Shown here one piece after another: positions 19,972 through 33,929 of a DNA stretch of 64,000 nucleotides. Source of the stretch: Diphasiastrum complanatum (taxonomy: Eukaryota > Streptophyta > Lycopodiopsida > Lycopodiales > Lycopodiaceae); NCBI GenBank assembly GCA_029204225.1, contig CM055109.1, forward strand, positions 48,632,599 through 48,696,598, read 5' to 3'. The notes under the pieces were generated by a model. The model was not told where the DNA came from. It ran no database searches and saw only the letters and a program-made list of their open reading frames with translations. Every line of letters starts with the position of its first letter. Within the stretch, counting starts at the first letter, position 1. Position numbers and translations under genes: made by a program.

Positions 19972-20820
19972 AGATTGATTTTTATGAAGATCATGTTTTT
20001 ATATGCCAATCTAGATATGCTCACTCGTTAAAAAAATTCCATATGGAAAATTCTAAGAGCATAGATATTCCAATGGAGAAAATTGTAAAAGATCCTAATA
20101 AAGGTGATGAAAGATCCTTCGAGGACATCACACTTTTTAGGAGTCTTGTAGGCTCCTTGATTTGGCTTACCATTACTAGGCCCGATTTAAGTTTTAGTGT
20201 GCAGAAATTGAGTCAATTTATGCAAGATCCTAAGATTCATCATTGGAAGATGGCCAAGAGTATTCTAAGATATGTATCTTCAACTTGTGATTATGGTCTA
20301 CTTTATAAAAGTGAAGATCTATCCATTGTAAGTTACTGGATTCGGATTTTGCAAGTGACAAGATGGATTGAAAGTCTATTAGTGCATACACTATCTTTCT
20401 TGGAGGCAATCTAATATCTTGGCTTTCCAAAAATCAAGATACTATATCTCTCTCTTCATGTGAGGCCGAGTACAAAGCACTCACTACAACCACCAAAGAG
20501 GTGCTTTGGATCAAGAGATTATTATTGGAGCTAAAGTGCATCAAGGAATATGATCTACCAATGATCAAGTGTGATAATATTTTGGCCCAAGCTCCTGCCA
20601 ATAATCCCATATTTCATGCAAGAAGCAAGCATATAGAAGTGGCACACCATTTTGTGAGAGAAAAGATTATTGGAGGAGAAATATATTTGGATCATGTCAA
20701 CTCGTCCTCTTGTATTGCCGATCTACTCACCAAGCCTTTGAGCAAAAGTGCTTTCATCAAGCATAGATCTAATCTTGGAGTTATATCAAGATCAATGCTC
20801 AAATATTCATAGATAATTTT
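19972..20820 (+). pseudogene. Element D RT end and RNase H remnant
   Basis: After the palm deletion the sequence resumes in the RT thumb (IDFYEDHVF, frame-shifted), then FRSLVGSLIWLTITRPDLSF within the open piece 20043-20414. RNase H continues with frameshifts near 20330 and 20420, then the open piece 20501-20812 (IFHARSKHIEVAHHF, ADLLTKPLSKSAF). The end of the polyprotein lies just upstream of the purine-rich TTTTTTAGGAG at 20817-20827. Confidence 0.8.
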
Positions 20821-20827
20821 TTAGGAG

Positions 20828-21591
20828 TGTGAAGAATTGAAAAAGATTATCTATGTTAGATATAGGGGTCTTATGTTTTTTATATCAAGCATCTAGGTGT
20901 AGGATGTTGATAGGACCAAATTTGGCATAGATGGCAAATTATCCATTTCCACTTGTAATGCCACTATTTAGCCAAAATAGAGTAAGAGGCTAAACTCGTG
21001 CCAATTAGAGTGTAGACAAGTGTAATACTTTTTTTTGATGAAATTTAAGAGGTCCAATAGGATTTAGAGGTGGAACCTTGAAGGGTCCAATAGAATTTGA
21101 GGTTTGCTTGAAAATGGTCCAATAGCATTTAGAGGTGAATGGATCAATGGTCCAATAGGATTAAGAGGTGGCAAAATGTGGTCCAATCATAGTTAAGCAT
21201 AGTGGTAGCTCGTGGATCTACTAGTATCATTGTACTCCTCATTTGGATCTAATTGATTTTGAGATTGAGTGGATTTTGTGAGTATTTGATTTTCTAGCTT
21301 TCTCTCTCTACCTGAGAGCTCATGATGATTTTCTCTCTCTACCCGAGAGCTCATGATGATTTTCTCTCTCTACCCGAGGAGAGCAACTTGTTTTTACTTA
21401 GATTATTTTTGGAACACTTCCCAGACGTGTGAGTGAGAGTTGGAAGTGATTGAATGCATGTAGTAGTGTGTTTTTGCCATAGAATCAAAGATAGATCTTG
21501 AATCTCAATCTAGTCTTGATCTTGATGCATCTACACACCTTAGGAGATCACAAGTACATGTGGTGGACAGTCCACATGTGTGAAATCAATA
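20828..21591 (+). repeat. 3' LTR of element D
   Basis: It begins TGTGAAGAATTG. About 95 bp near its start, present in A, are missing, including the CACATGTGTGG...CCCACGTGTGG pair. The rest is colinear with 2530-3243, including the phased CCAAT boxes (21054-21187). It ends near GTGTGAAATCAATA. Confidence 0.85.
21302..21380 (+). repeat. 31-bp minisatellite inside the D LTR
   Basis: Units starting CTCTCTCTACC(T/C)GAG at 21302, 21333 and 21364 are each separated by 31 bp. The A LTRs have one unit fewer at the same place, so the array length changed after the lineages split. Confidence 0.85.
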
Positions 21592-22104
21592 GCAGGATGA
21601 TAACATGATCGGGACGTTGACTCCATTGTAGATCTTCCTTGATGATTAGAAGTCAATTGATCAGTGCATTGAAAGCTAACATTAACCTACGTAATTAACT
21701 ACATTCGTCCTATAGTAGGTAGCCATCATTTTATCACTAAATGTATGTACAGAGGCAGGCAGACTGTCAACGTCGTGACATGGGTCAGATTTCTGAGTTA
21801 ATCGTATCGGATTTTACAAAGGGTCAGAAAATATACAAACGGTGAACCAGGTTCAGAAAAGTCGATCTGACCCAGGGTTGGAAAAATTAGACCCGATCCA
21901 ATCTGATCCAAGGTCGAAAAATCTCTCTTTGTCAAGCTTAACGTTGGGTCAAAAAAGACTTGGGTCAAAAAAATTCGATCCTGAATTTTTTGATCTTCAA
22001 CCAAGAAATTTGAGCCTTCCTTTTTTTTTTTGTGTTTTCCAGAATAAGTATAAACAGATTTCAGGATGCTCATTACCAAATGGGATTGGGCTTGAGCATA
22101 CATT
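21592..22104. other. Non-coding stretch with degenerate GGGTCA motifs
   Basis: Between 21785 and 21990 short GGGTCAGAAAA and GGTCGAAAAA blocks repeat irregularly in both orientations (TGACCC, GACCC). No coding frame with family features is seen. Confidence 0.4.
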
Positions 22105-22230
22105 CCAACAAATGGCAAGGGCAAGTGGTCCAAAGGACAAGATCATGGTGAGTCTTCTTCTTTTAGTAAGAAAAAAGATAGGTCTAAATTGAAGTGCTTC
22201 TATTGTGGCATCAAGGGGCATTTGCGACAA
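22105..22230 (+). pseudogene. E-family gag fragment
   Basis: About 125 bp matches 49917-50005 closely (GGCAAGGGCAAGTGGTC..., GATAGGTCTAAATTGAAGTGC) and continues into the start of a CCHC knuckle (CFYCGIKGH). It breaks off after the knuckle histidine and joins C-family RNase H. Confidence 0.75.
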
Positions 22231-22666
22231 AAAGAGCATCTCAGGAGGATGCACGATAGCAGGCAGAGCAACTGTCATATGGATCAGCAGGAAGCCAATT
22301 GTGACTGCGCAATCATCCTGCGAAGCAGAGTATGTTGCAGCAGCCAAAATGACAAACGAGCTTACATGGCTCAAGCAGTTCCTTGACGGACTAAGAGAGA
22401 ACTCCAACGAGCCATTACTATTATTCATGGATAATACATTTGCCATTAATCTGACAAAGGATCTAGTGTTTCATTCCAGAACGAAACACATTGTTATCAT
22501 ATATCATCTGATAAGAGATTTGGTTGAGAAAGACAGGCTGAAGACCGAGTTCATTCCAACGAAGCAGATGGTGGCCGATATCTTCACAAAGCCTCTTGAC
22601 AAGGCGATTTTTGAGAAGCAGCGCGCAAGCTTAGGAATCAGAAAAATACCAGCTTTGAGAGGGAGC
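22231..22666 (+). pseudogene. C-family RNase H, open in one frame
   Basis: From about 22235 the frame reads a copia RNase H C-terminal half: GGCTIAGRATVIWISRKP, the QSSCEAEY catalytic block with Glu, FMDNTFAINL with Asp, FHSRTKHI, and the tail VADIFTKPLDKAIFEKQ. The purine tract GCTTTGAGAGGGAGC follows at 22652-22666. It is the best preserved copy of this segment in the window, but it is fused to an unrelated gag fragment upstream. Confidence 0.8.
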
Positions 22667-23856
22667 TGAAGAAACCAAGTGTTTCTGTCTTTCAATGCCT
22701 TCGCATTTTTCCTTAGCTTTTCCTTTGTTGTTTTTCACGACTGTGCATTTTGAACTAGGTTTCGCACAATTTGCATGTTTGGGTCATGAAGAAAATTCAT
22801 CCCTAGGTCTAAAACACTTAGAAAATAATTCTGAGAACTTTTTCTGACATTGTCACATTTTTCGCATTTTTGCGAAAATGGAGACACTATCCCTAAAATG
22901 CCTTGGAAAGGTCTAGACCCTTAGAAAAAGGGACACTTACCCTTAAAAAAGCGATGTTAGCCTTAAAACTGTTTTCTGCCCTATAGTCGGCTTTTTCGCC
23001 CATCGACCTTTTTCGCCTTTCCAAAAAGAAAAGATTTATGTCATATTGTCGCATTTTTCGCCTTTAAAAAAAAAAAGCAACACTGTCTTTAAAATGCCTT
23101 AAACTCATTTTCAGACCTAGCTTCACATTTTTTTTTTTCTCCTTTTTCAAAAAAAAGCAAAGGTGCCCTTGAAAAACAAAGGTGTCCTCAAAAACAAAAA
23201 GGCGACACTACCCTTAAGAACTTAAAAGGGTCTTTAAGCAAAAGCGAAGGCCTGCAGCGTAAAGGCACAAGCACAACGGGCAGAAGGCGGATTACTCACA
23301 GAGGACAATGTCAGAAAACTAAAATTAGTTTCGGTTAAGGCTAATGCATTTCTTTTGATTAGATCTTCTAACTTAGTCAGTCCCCTGGATTAATCACATA
23401 AAGAGATCAACGAATGATACAGATAAAAAGATGCAGAAGACACACACAGTCACGGACATAATATAGACAGACAGTCTGAGATAGCTCCAGAGCGAGTTTA
23501 CAAACTAGTAGTAGCTAGTCATACTATTCGCGAGAAGAGAACATATCTCTCGTGCCAACACGCTGATCTGGAAAACAGGCAGCAATCAAGAATTGTATTG
23601 TAAATTCAGTTCTTATATAAAAGCCATTTTCTCTATGTTCTGTTCAGTGATGTGTATGATCTGTAATACTTGAATGCATGCTATCAGTAGATAAATTTCC
23701 GCTGTTGTTTTATTCAACATTATCTGTTGTTTACAAATTTGAATTTTATAACAGATCTGCAATAGCAAATTTGAGGCCTGAAGGAGAATTAGACAGTAGA
23801 GAGAAGCAGTAGCTACTCTTGTTAAGTCGGCTCTATCCAGCCTTTCATTTCGCAAC
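22667..23856 (+). repeat. C-family 3' LTR (long form, ~1.19 kb)
   Basis: It begins TGAAGAAACC right after the purine tract. The first 600 bp hold irregular repeats of GCGACACTACCCTTAAAA-like units and a perfect hairpin, TTTTCGCA/TGCGAAAA, at 22859-22878. The 3' part (TTCGCGAGAAGAG...CTCTCGTGCC, then AGCAGTAGCTACTC...CTATCCAG) is recognisable in the minus-strand LTR at 30634-31539. The exact right end is uncertain. Confidence 0.7.
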
Positions 23857-24128
23857 AATGATCTCTGAACACGATTACCATCACCAGGCAGTTGGGTCGG
23901 AGCCCCTACGATCGGACTCAGTTTCCTTCAATTTTTTATGAGGGAAACATTCCAAAAGTATCTTCAAGTAATGATGATGTGGATGGATCTAACAATCTTG
24001 ATGTTCATGTTATAGATCCTACTTTAGATGGTGATGATGAATGACCTTTATCAAGTCAAAAGACAAGGAGAACATCAAGGGAAAGACAAACACCTTCAAG
24101 GCTCACATATGATGAGAAAGGTAAGCAA

Positions 24129-25214
24129 GTGGTTGCTGGAACAAACTTTGCTTTCCTAACCTCTTTTGATGAACCTACATGTGTAGATGAAGCAAGGAAC
24201 AAAGAGGAGTGGATCCAAGCAATGGATCTTGAGCATCAATCTCTTATGAAGAATGAAACATGGAGATTGGTGGAGTTACCTAAGGACAAGAAAGCTATTG
24301 GAGGAAAATGGATCTTAAAAGTGAAGACTAACCAAGATGGATCTATCAATAAGCATAAAGCAAGGTTGGTGGCCAAGGGATATGCACAAGAACATGGTAT
24401 TGACTATGATGAGACCTTTGCACCCGTGGCAAAGATGGTAATCATTCGGGTCATCATCTCTCTTGCTACTCTTTATGGATGGGATCTATGGAAATTGGAC
24501 ATTACAAATGCATTTTTGAATGGTGATCTTGAGGAGGAAGTGCACATGGAGCAACCCAAGAGCTACATTTCATCTACAAAGTCAAATCATGTGTGTCTTC
24601 TACAAAAGAGTTTGTATGGTCTTAAGCAAGCACCAAAAAATTGGTATGCCAAGCTTAACACATTTTTACTCTCTCAAAGGTTTGTTATGAGTGAGTATGA
24701 CCATTCACTTTATTATAGGCTTGCTAGAGATGATGTTACCATCTTGCTAATCTATGTGGATGATATCATCTTGAGTGGTGGAGACAATCAAGATGTTGAT
24801 GAGATCAAGATTGCTCTCAAGAAGGAGTTTGAGGTTTATTATCTTGGTCATTTGCATTACATTTTAGGAATAGAAGTGATTAGATCTTCTCAATCTACTT
24901 TCATTTGTCAAGAGAAGTATGCTAATTCTATTCTAGAAAGATTTCATATGGTAGATGCAAAGTTTTGTGAAACACCTATGGAGTCAAATGTAAAGCTAAC
25001 TATTAGAGGTAATGAAAGATCCTTCAAGGGCGTTACTCTCTATAGAAATCTAGTTGGTTCACGTATCTATCTAACCATCACAAGACCAGATCTAAGCTAT
25101 TGTGTTGGTAGATTAAGCCAATTTATGCAAGATCCTAGTGAAGAGCATTGGAAACTATGGAAAAGAGTTTTGAGATACATCATTGGAAACTCGAGATTTT
25201 GGCATATTGTATGA
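24129..25214 (+). CDS. Element E1 reverse transcriptase (361 residues)
   Basis: An open copia RT with all main blocks: GGKWILKVK and HKARLVAKGYAQ (residues ~60-85), ETFAPVAKM (~97), LDITNAFLNGDLEE with the first catalytic Asp (~123), SLYGLKQAPKNWY (~160), and LLIYVDDIIL with the catalytic Asp pair (~210). The thumb follows, then YRNLVGSRIYLTITRPDLSY (~315). It ends at a frameshift before RNase H. This is the most complete RT in the window. Upstream sequence (23930-24128) is the linker with one stop. Confidence 0.88.
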   Translation: MVAGTNFAFLTSFDEPTCVDEARNKEEWIQAMDLEHQSLMKNETWRLVELPKDKKAIGGKWILKVKTNQDGSINKHKARLVAKGYAQEHGIDYDETFAPVAKMVIIRVIISLATLYGWDLWKLDITNAFLNGDLEEEVHMEQPKSYISSTKSNHVCLLQKSLYGLKQAPKNWYAKLNTFLLSQRFVMSEYDHSLYYRLARDDVTILLIYVDDIILSGGDNQDVDEIKIALKKEFEVYYLGHLHYILGIEVIRSSQSTFICQEKYANSILERFHMVDAKFCETPMESNVKLTIRGNERSFKGVTLYRNLVGSRIYLTITRPDLSYCVGRLSQFMQDPSEEHWKLWKRVLRYIIGNSRFWHIV

Positions 25215-25715
25215 GATCATCACCTAACTTGTTTGGATTTTTAGATTCGGAATTTGTTGGAGATCAAGTGGATAGGAAATCCATAAGTGCACATTGTATT
25301 TTCATAGGTGATGGAGATATATCATGGATGTCGAAAAAGCCACTATCTCATTGTCATCTAGTGAAGCCAAGTACAAAGCACTTACTCATTGCACAAAGAG
25401 ATGGTATGGATGATCAAGGATTGGATTTTCACTTGATGGATTTTTAGAGAGCCCAATCATCTTTTGTGACAACCTATCAGCCCAAAAGTTGGCAAAAAAT
25501 CATATCTTTCATGCTAGAAGCAAGTGTATTGAGGTGGCATATCACTTTGTGAGGGAGCAAGTCATGGCAAAGGATGTGGAGCTTCAACGTGTTTCTTCAA
25601 GGGAATGTGTAGCTGACATCTTCACCAAAGCATTGGAAAAAATACTTGTTTATGAAGCATAGGACTTCACTTGGAGTATTCTCAAAGTCTATGCTAAAAC
25701 TAGTTGAAGAGGGAG
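25150..25715 (+). pseudogene. Element E1 RNase H remnant
   Basis: RNase H sequence is readable over several frames: LFGFLDSEFVGD with a catalytic Asp and DISWMSKKP in the piece 25148-25447, then FCDNLSAQKLAKN, FHARSKCIEVAYHFV and VADIFTKALE in another frame. It ends at the purine tract GAAGAGGGAG (25706-25715). Confidence 0.8.
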
Positions 25716-25943
25716 TGTGAGAGATTTCAACTAGTTTAGTCAGATTTGGTCATATTTGTTTATTTGGCAATTGAGTCCAATTTTCATATTAGACTTAGAG
25801 ATTGTCATTTCAAAGTTACTTTAGTTCAAATATTTTTGTATAGATTCAAATTTGAATATTGGAGACATTGAATCTAGTCCACATTATTGGTAGGATTTTT
25901 GATATGAAGGAAAAAAAAAATCATTAATGAGACATAGATCTAT

Positions 25944-25951
25944 TATATATA
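25944..25951 (+). promoter_or_regulatory. TATA box of the E1 LTR
   Basis: TATATATA lies 29 bp upstream of the CT tract. E3 (34389-34396) and E2 (about 48376) have TATAAA-type boxes 33-35 bp before their own short CT tracts, so the CT tract sits at the expected transcription start. Confidence 0.6.
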
Positions 25952-25969
25952 ATTGTACACATGAGGGAG

Positions 25970-26115
<146 letters not shown>

Positions 26116-26582
26116 TCATTTCATGCTTATACAAGAGTTCTCTTGGGTTCATCTATCCATTGGTGCACTATATTGGTGATATCTTGCAATCTTGTGTGTA
26201 GGATGCTCATATTATGCTATATTTGGATCCACACGTGTGAAATACAATAGCTTATTGTTTTGTTACAGATGGCAACTTCATTTTGTCTTATGTTTGATGT
26301 TTGATCAAGTTCTTATTGAGTTTGTATCTCTTTGATTAAGTAGATGCTGATTTTTCTATTATGCAAATGGTGTAAATTGTGTTGACTTGCATACCAAAGA
26401 TCAAGAGGATGATGTTGGATCTTAGTGATTCATATTTCTTCATAACCCCTTCTTTTCCTCCTCTAAATCATGTTGGTTGAGTGACATATGAGCCCTCAAT
26501 CTTGATTGGACCATTTTGATAAATTCTAGCATTTTGATTGGTCACTAAGTCTCATGCCAACACATAGGGATGAGTCACTCAC

Positions 26583-27079
26583 TGTCATGCCCATGACTGG
26601 TCTCGTGTAAAGTGTCCACACTAGGGACCGATAGACCAACAATTCGTAAGTTAATTGTGACGATAAGGGATTTGGGGCCCTTATGTGTACATGGTCATAA
26701 TTAATGGTTGTAGGCCTAAACACATGGTGGTGGAGTTGGTATGGGTCTATCAGTGAGTCATTGGGGAACTCGATGACGTGGCCTACATAGGTTGCAGAGG
26801 TGTCTAGTGAGGTGTCACAGTGCACTATTAGTGGTGCATGGGCCTTGGAGGGTATAAGTATACCTGCGGGGCTCTCACTAGTGTATGCTTGATAGCATGA
26901 CCGGTGGCAGGATGTTGCTGGTGTGATGCCTCATTCCTCTTTGATTGATTGATCCATATCTTGGGGGCTAGATCCGTTCGATCTAGGTTGGTTGGGTTGG
27001 TTTGTCCACCATCAGGTTCCCTTGTGTTGCTTGTGTTTGGCATGCTTAGAATAGGATCCTTGGATTGAGGACTTTATAT
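26583..27079 (+). repeat. 5' LTR of element H
   Basis: It begins TGTCATGCCC, common in plant gypsy LTRs. TATAAGTA lies at 26853-26860, and it ends just before the primer site at 27080. The left end is inferred from the TG start only, since no partner LTR was found. Confidence 0.6.
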
Positions 27080-27092
27080 TGGTATCAGAGCC
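27080..27092 (+). promoter_or_regulatory. Primer binding site of element H
   Basis: TGGTATCAGAGCC is an exact match to the usual initiator-Met tRNA primer site of plant LTR retrotransposons. Confidence 0.9.
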
Positions 27093-29679
<2,587 letters not shown>

Positions 29680-30235
29680 TTTGGCTACCGGTTATAGCCT
29701 GTGCGTGCTTACATATAGTTTTGAACCTATATCACCCATTGCGGTTGAAACTCGGACGTTCAAGTTTCAGAAAGTAGCGAATTTTCTACATGATATGCAG
29801 GAAATGCTACGAATTGCACGTGAGAATGTCTAGGGTACCCAAGATGGGGACCGACATTATGCAAGTCTGAAAAGTTCATCGAGAGACTTCCAAGTGGGGG
29901 ATTTGGTATTTTTTTGAGAATCTCGATGGATTCAAGTGTAATGCATATTGGCAAGCATTATAAGTTGTCCCCTAGATATAGAGAACCGTTTAAGATCTTG
30001 AAAAAGATCGGATCCTTAGCTTATCAATCAAAACTCCCGGATGGATCTCAAGTGCATCCTGTATTTCACGTAAGCCATCTCTGAAAGAGTCTACGTGAAG
30101 GAGAGCATCTTGGACCTGGAGATCAGTTGGACCTGTTGGATGAATCATCAGATGTATCTCGTCTTGAACCCGAAAAGATCTTGGATAGTTACCGAGCATC
30201 CCTATCAATTACTCACATATGGATAGATGTCTATA
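29680..30235 (+). pseudogene. Gypsy integrase C-terminal remnant
   Basis: Read across frames, it shows ATGYS...YSFEP, then FLHDMQEMLRIARENV, a FQVGDLVF block (the GPY/F-type module) and a VHPVFHVSHL-type end. At least six stops and frameshifts occur. The FLHDMQEML block is shared with gypsy J at about 39980-40130, so H and J are related. Confidence 0.75.
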
Positions 30236-30240
30236 AAACT

Positions 30241-30378
30241 TTCAGTACCCCTAAATCAACATAACTAAGATGTTTTTGCTTATAATTTTCCACATGTGGG
30301 AACATGCTCCACACGTGTGATATTTTCTCACAACAATAATTGTAAATTAACAAAGCTAGATTTTGCCAATTTTTCACA
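30241..30378 (-). repeat. A-type LTR fragment, minus strand
   Basis: The reverse complement starts TGTGAAAAATTGGCAAAATC at 30378 and contains CACACGTGTGGAGCATGTTC, matching the first ~110 bp of the A LTR in style and order. A purine tract (TTTTTGAGGAG on the minus strand) adjoins at 30379-30391, followed by GATCTAGTA-type sequence also found before the A purine tract. It is the start of a minus-oriented 3' LTR. Confidence 0.75.
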
Positions 30379-30391
30379 CTCCTCAAAAACT

Positions 30392-30633
30392 AGCTTGGTA
30401 ACGTACTAGATCAAACAAGAGGCTTTTTTGATTCAGTGAAATGTTGTTTTGCTACCTATTGTAAATGGCTACTTTGTAAAAGAAATCATTGATCCTTGCT
30501 GAAAAAGAGAAGGAGGTCGAATGGCAACTGGTTGCACGAAACGAAACTAAAAGGGATTCGCGTTCGCACTCTCTTCTCTTTGAAATTCGATTGATACAAC
30601 TAATGTGTATCTTAGCACAAACAACGGATTCAT
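30392..30633. other. Unassigned spacer
   Basis: The first ~40 bp read on the minus strand resemble the region before the A purine tract. Nothing recognisable lies in the remainder. Confidence 0.4.
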
Positions 30634-31539
30634 TGTACTCAGATAGAATTCGATTCTGACTAGCAGCTACTGTTGCTAGATCAGATCTACAATCGTCCAG
30701 AGTGTAGACAGACACTACTGACCTACCTTTTTAATTTGTTTAAGCATTCAACAAGAATGAGCCAATGTGCGAAATAAGAATAAACAGCTAAACATGTACT
30801 GACAATGATCAGACATCAAAACATTCAATATCATTCAAGATAAAGAAAAACATGTGTATTATAGCTACTTTATTATCAATGATCTTTTCTTGAGCATTGT
30901 GTGACAAACCCACCCAGCGCGTTGCAAGAGATACTATGCCTCTCACGAATTACATTAGACAATCTCGCTTACTAGCGGACTCTTGGACATCGGCTGGCAG
31001 TTCTATGCCTAGCTCACATTGATGTTCAACCAATTCTCTCGTGTTTGTCCTGTTTATATATGGATTAAGAGAAATGGTTTAGTCTAATCACTGATTATAA
31101 GAACGGTTGGTTATGCACATTCTAACGACACTCAGTTTGTTGTCGACATTGTCCGTGGAGGTGGTACTACTCCTGGTACTTTACTTGATCTCCTTTGTAT
31201 TTGGAGTGTGAAGATTCGTCGTTTTTCGGTCTTCGGGTGTTTCGAGCTTCGTGGCTTTGTGTCTTCCTTCGGCCTTTGGCTTTTCCTTTGAGGTCCTTCG
31301 GTCTTTGAACTTTGGGTCTTCGCCTTCAAGTCTTCGTTCATTTGACCTTCGTGCCTTCGGGTCTTGGCCTTCGTTGAAACCATTATGTAGGCGGTTATTG
31401 TCTGGGGCAGTTTTTGCATGTGGGCAGTTCCTTTGTATTTCTGCAGATACAAAGACCTATTGATCCTTTCTGTGCATTTCTGCAGACATGAACTCGAAAG
31501 CTATCAAAGCTTTGTGGTTAAAAACATTAAGTCTCTTCA
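30634..31539 (-). repeat. LTR of element N
   Basis: On the minus strand it starts TGAAGAGAC after the purine tract GCTTTGAGAGAGAGC. Its U3 part is rich in short CGAAGG/CGAAGA repeats. The final ~190 bp (about 30640-30820) recur at 46705-46860, and parts recur in the LTR at 22667-23856, which places the end near 30634. Confidence 0.7.
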
Positions 31540-31645
31540 GCTCTCTCTCAAAGCATGGTAGCTTTACGATTCCGAGACTCGTCTGACTCTCAAACATCTT
31601 CTTGTCTAAGGGCTTGGTAAAGATGTCGGCTACCATCTGCTTCGT

Positions 31646-32272
31646 TCAAATGAAGGTGGTTTCCAATTCGTTCCTCTCGACTAGGTCCCTTATCAAATGA
31701 TATTTGATTGCAATGTGTTTTGTCCTTGAATGAAACACGAGATCTTTCGTCAAGTGTATGGTAGATGTATAGTCCATTTTCAGAATTAGAGGCTCGTTGG
31801 TGGTTTCACCCACTGTCTGAGCCATGTGATCTCGTTGGCCATATTCTGCTTCGCAAGATGATTGAGCGGTGATGGTCTGCTTCTTGCTGACCCAAAAAAT
31901 GGCTGCCTTTGTTGCCATGGTGCACCCTCCTGAGACGCTTTTAATGTCGTCCTTGAGTGATGCCCAACTTGCATCGTTGTAGGAGTGCAATTGGAATCCG
32001 ACATCACAGGAGTAACACAGTCCGAAATCCTTTGTTTTCTGAAGGTACTGTAGGATTCGCTTTGCAATCTTCCAGTGTATAGGATTTGGGTTCACATTGA
32101 ATTGGCTCATTCTAAACACGGCATAAGCAATGTCGGGGCACATGTTATCTGCTAGATACATAAGTGATCCAATTAGTCTCTGTAAGACGTGTGTTGCTCT
32201 TCGTCGATTTTTGAACCATCTTCGTTTGTCAGAATCATTCCTGCAAGCATTGGGGTGTTGGTCCTTTTGCAA
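31646..32272 (-). pseudogene. Element N RNase H (208 residues open)
   Basis: The minus-strand frame covers the RT-RNase H junction (RLIGSLMYLADNMCPDIAYAV) and RNase H blocks: QLHSYNDASWASLKDD with a catalytic Asp, GGCTMATKAAIFWVSKKQ, QSSCEAEY with the Glu, KMDYTSTIHL with an Asp, and FHSRTKHIAIKYH. It stops after LETTFI, where the chain should continue. A short deletion after CEAEY is likely. Confidence 0.8.
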
Positions 32273-32559
32273 TCTGTCATCTCAAAATCATCTAAGATCT
32301 TTTGGATGTACCTGGAATGATGAAGGTATAGCTTTCCTTCATCATAGTCATGATCGATTTGCAAGCCCAGGTAGCATCTGGCTTGTCCTAGGTTTGTTAT
32401 CTTGAAATGATTTGAGATGTCGCTCTTCACTTGTAGAATCAGCTCTTCGCTTTCGCATAGAATCAATGTGTCATCCATGTAGACATCAATGATTATGATC
32501 TCCCCATATGTGACCTTTACATATACATTGCAATCGGCCATTAGTGGTTGGAAACCCAA
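32173..32559 (-). pseudogene. Element N RT C-terminal half
   Basis: A minus-strand frame with IIIIDVYMDDTLIL: the catalytic motif is YMDD rather than the YVDD usual in copia. Then come the ITNLGQARCYLGLQI and GKLYLHHSRYIQKIL thumb blocks. It overlaps the RNase H frame by a frameshift. Confidence 0.8.
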
Positions 32560-32592
32560 GGATCGTATAGCATGATCTTTCTTCTTGTACCA

Positions 32593-33132
32593 CTATCGCG
32601 CGGATTTCTTCAAACCGTAGATGCTCTTGTGCATTTGACAGATGTAGGTGGCAAGTGACATGCCAATTAACCGGGAGATTGGTCCATGTAGACTTCGTAA
32701 TTCACCATGTAAGAATGTGATTTTCTCATCTACTATGTGGATCCTGAGGTCATAAGCGGCTGCATATGCAAACAGTAAACGTAGGGACGCATGCTTGACT
32801 ACTAGAGAGAAGGCCTCAATGTAATCGATATCGTACTTTTGAGAGAAACCCTTCGCTACAAGTCTGGCCTTGTACCCAGACATATTTTCATTCGGTTTGT
32901 GCTTCAATTTGTATACCCATTTGCATTGCACAATTTTTCGCTTATCTGGTACTGGTTGCAGCATCCATACCTCATTTTTTTTCATGGATTCGATCTCCTC
33001 GTTCATGGCTTGCACCCATTTGTCTTTGTCTGGACTGTCGACGGCTTCCTCATAGGTTTGTGGTTCACCATTGAATCCGCAAAACTCTTCAGATGTCGAA
33101 GCTGCGCTGCCTGGCACGAATCTGGCTGACAC
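32593..33132 (-). pseudogene. Element N RT N-terminal half
   Basis: A 179-residue minus-strand frame: EEFCGFNGEPQTYEEAV linker, VQCKWVYKLKHKP, GYKARLVAKGFSQ, a degraded EAFSLVVKHASLRLL block, and IHIVDEKITFLHGEL in place of the normal LDVKTAFLNGDL. The last change removes the first catalytic neighbourhood. The frame breaks at SIYGLKKSAR. Confidence 0.8.
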
Positions 33133-33135
33133 TCT

Positions 33136-33920
33136 TCGTTATCTTGTTGATCTCCTGGGAGATTCTTCAGGTACTGTAATATCTTTGCCTTTGTCTCTTC
33201 GGCTAGGCATGAAACCATTGCGGTTTACTGGTGTTCTAGCTGTAGGCAGGCTTGCGGTCCTTTCTTCGTCTAATTGGTCGCTCAGCTGATGTGGGATCCG
33301 AACATATGAGTGTCCGGGGTCTACTCCCTTTGTCATGGTCGACAGGTCGTAGTACTGCTTCCTAAGATTTCATAGCTGACATAATCATCATTGGCTATTG
33401 TTCTGGTTTCATCAAACTTGACGTCTCTGACAGTCTTCACTTGGTTGGTCTTTGGCATGTAGATCAAGTAGTATGACGAATGATTGTCATACCCGACGAG
33501 GTATCCTTGTTCAACTTTCTCATCAAGTTTCTTCCGAAGCTTATTTGGAATGTGTGCATAAGCGACACAGCCAAATATCCGAACGTGTGTCAGATTGGGC
33601 TTTCTACCTCACCATAGTTCGTGGGCTGTCGTGTGAGGAACACCGGATTTGTTGATCATGTTCTAGATGTAGGCGCTGGATGTAGGCGGCTATAGCTACT
33701 ACTTTAGCCCATAGCACTCTTGGTGCTTTCGAATAGGCCGTCATACACCTTGCGGCTTCCATGAGGGTCCTATTTTCCTTTCAGCAACATCTTTGTGTTG
33801 CGGTGTGTAGGAAGAAGTCCTTGTATGAAGGATTCCACAACTGTTGCAGAAGTCAGCAAAGCGATTCGAGATGTATTCTCCACCACGATCAGTTTTGATT
33901 TGTTTGACGGTTCTTCGTGT
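33136..33920 (-). pseudogene. Element N integrase, core to C-terminus
   Basis: On the minus strand it starts in VKQIKTDRGGEYIS with the second catalytic Asp. It then passes through a worn NGIAERK-type region with frame changes and the FGCVAYAHIPNKLRKKLDEKVEQGY block. The end is DVKFDETRT and VLRKQYYD. The first Asp and the zinc domain are missing. Several stops and shifts are present. Confidence 0.75.
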
Positions 33921-33929
33921 TCTAGTTAC

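Larger units (their letters stand above)
18007..21591 (+). mobile_element. Element D: 5'-truncated copia, RT-bearing relative of element A
   Basis: Protease C-terminal part, integrase, RT and RNase H remnants are followed by a purine-rich TTAGGAG and a 3' LTR at 20828 that matches the A LTR over most of its length. The 5' LTR, gag and active site of the protease are missing. Because A lacks RT and shares both LTR and pol sequence with D, D represents the RT-bearing lineage from which A derives. Confidence 0.8.
30634..33920 (-). mobile_element. Element N: C-family copia, 3' two-thirds
   Basis: Reading down the minus strand: integrase from its catalytic core (33920), linker, RT, RNase H, purine tract and LTR (31539 to about 30634). 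Gag, protease and the 5' LTR are missing. Integrase and RT sequence match the fragment at 42312-43498 closely. The left break of the integrase abuts the E3 remnant at 33921. Confidence 0.8.
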
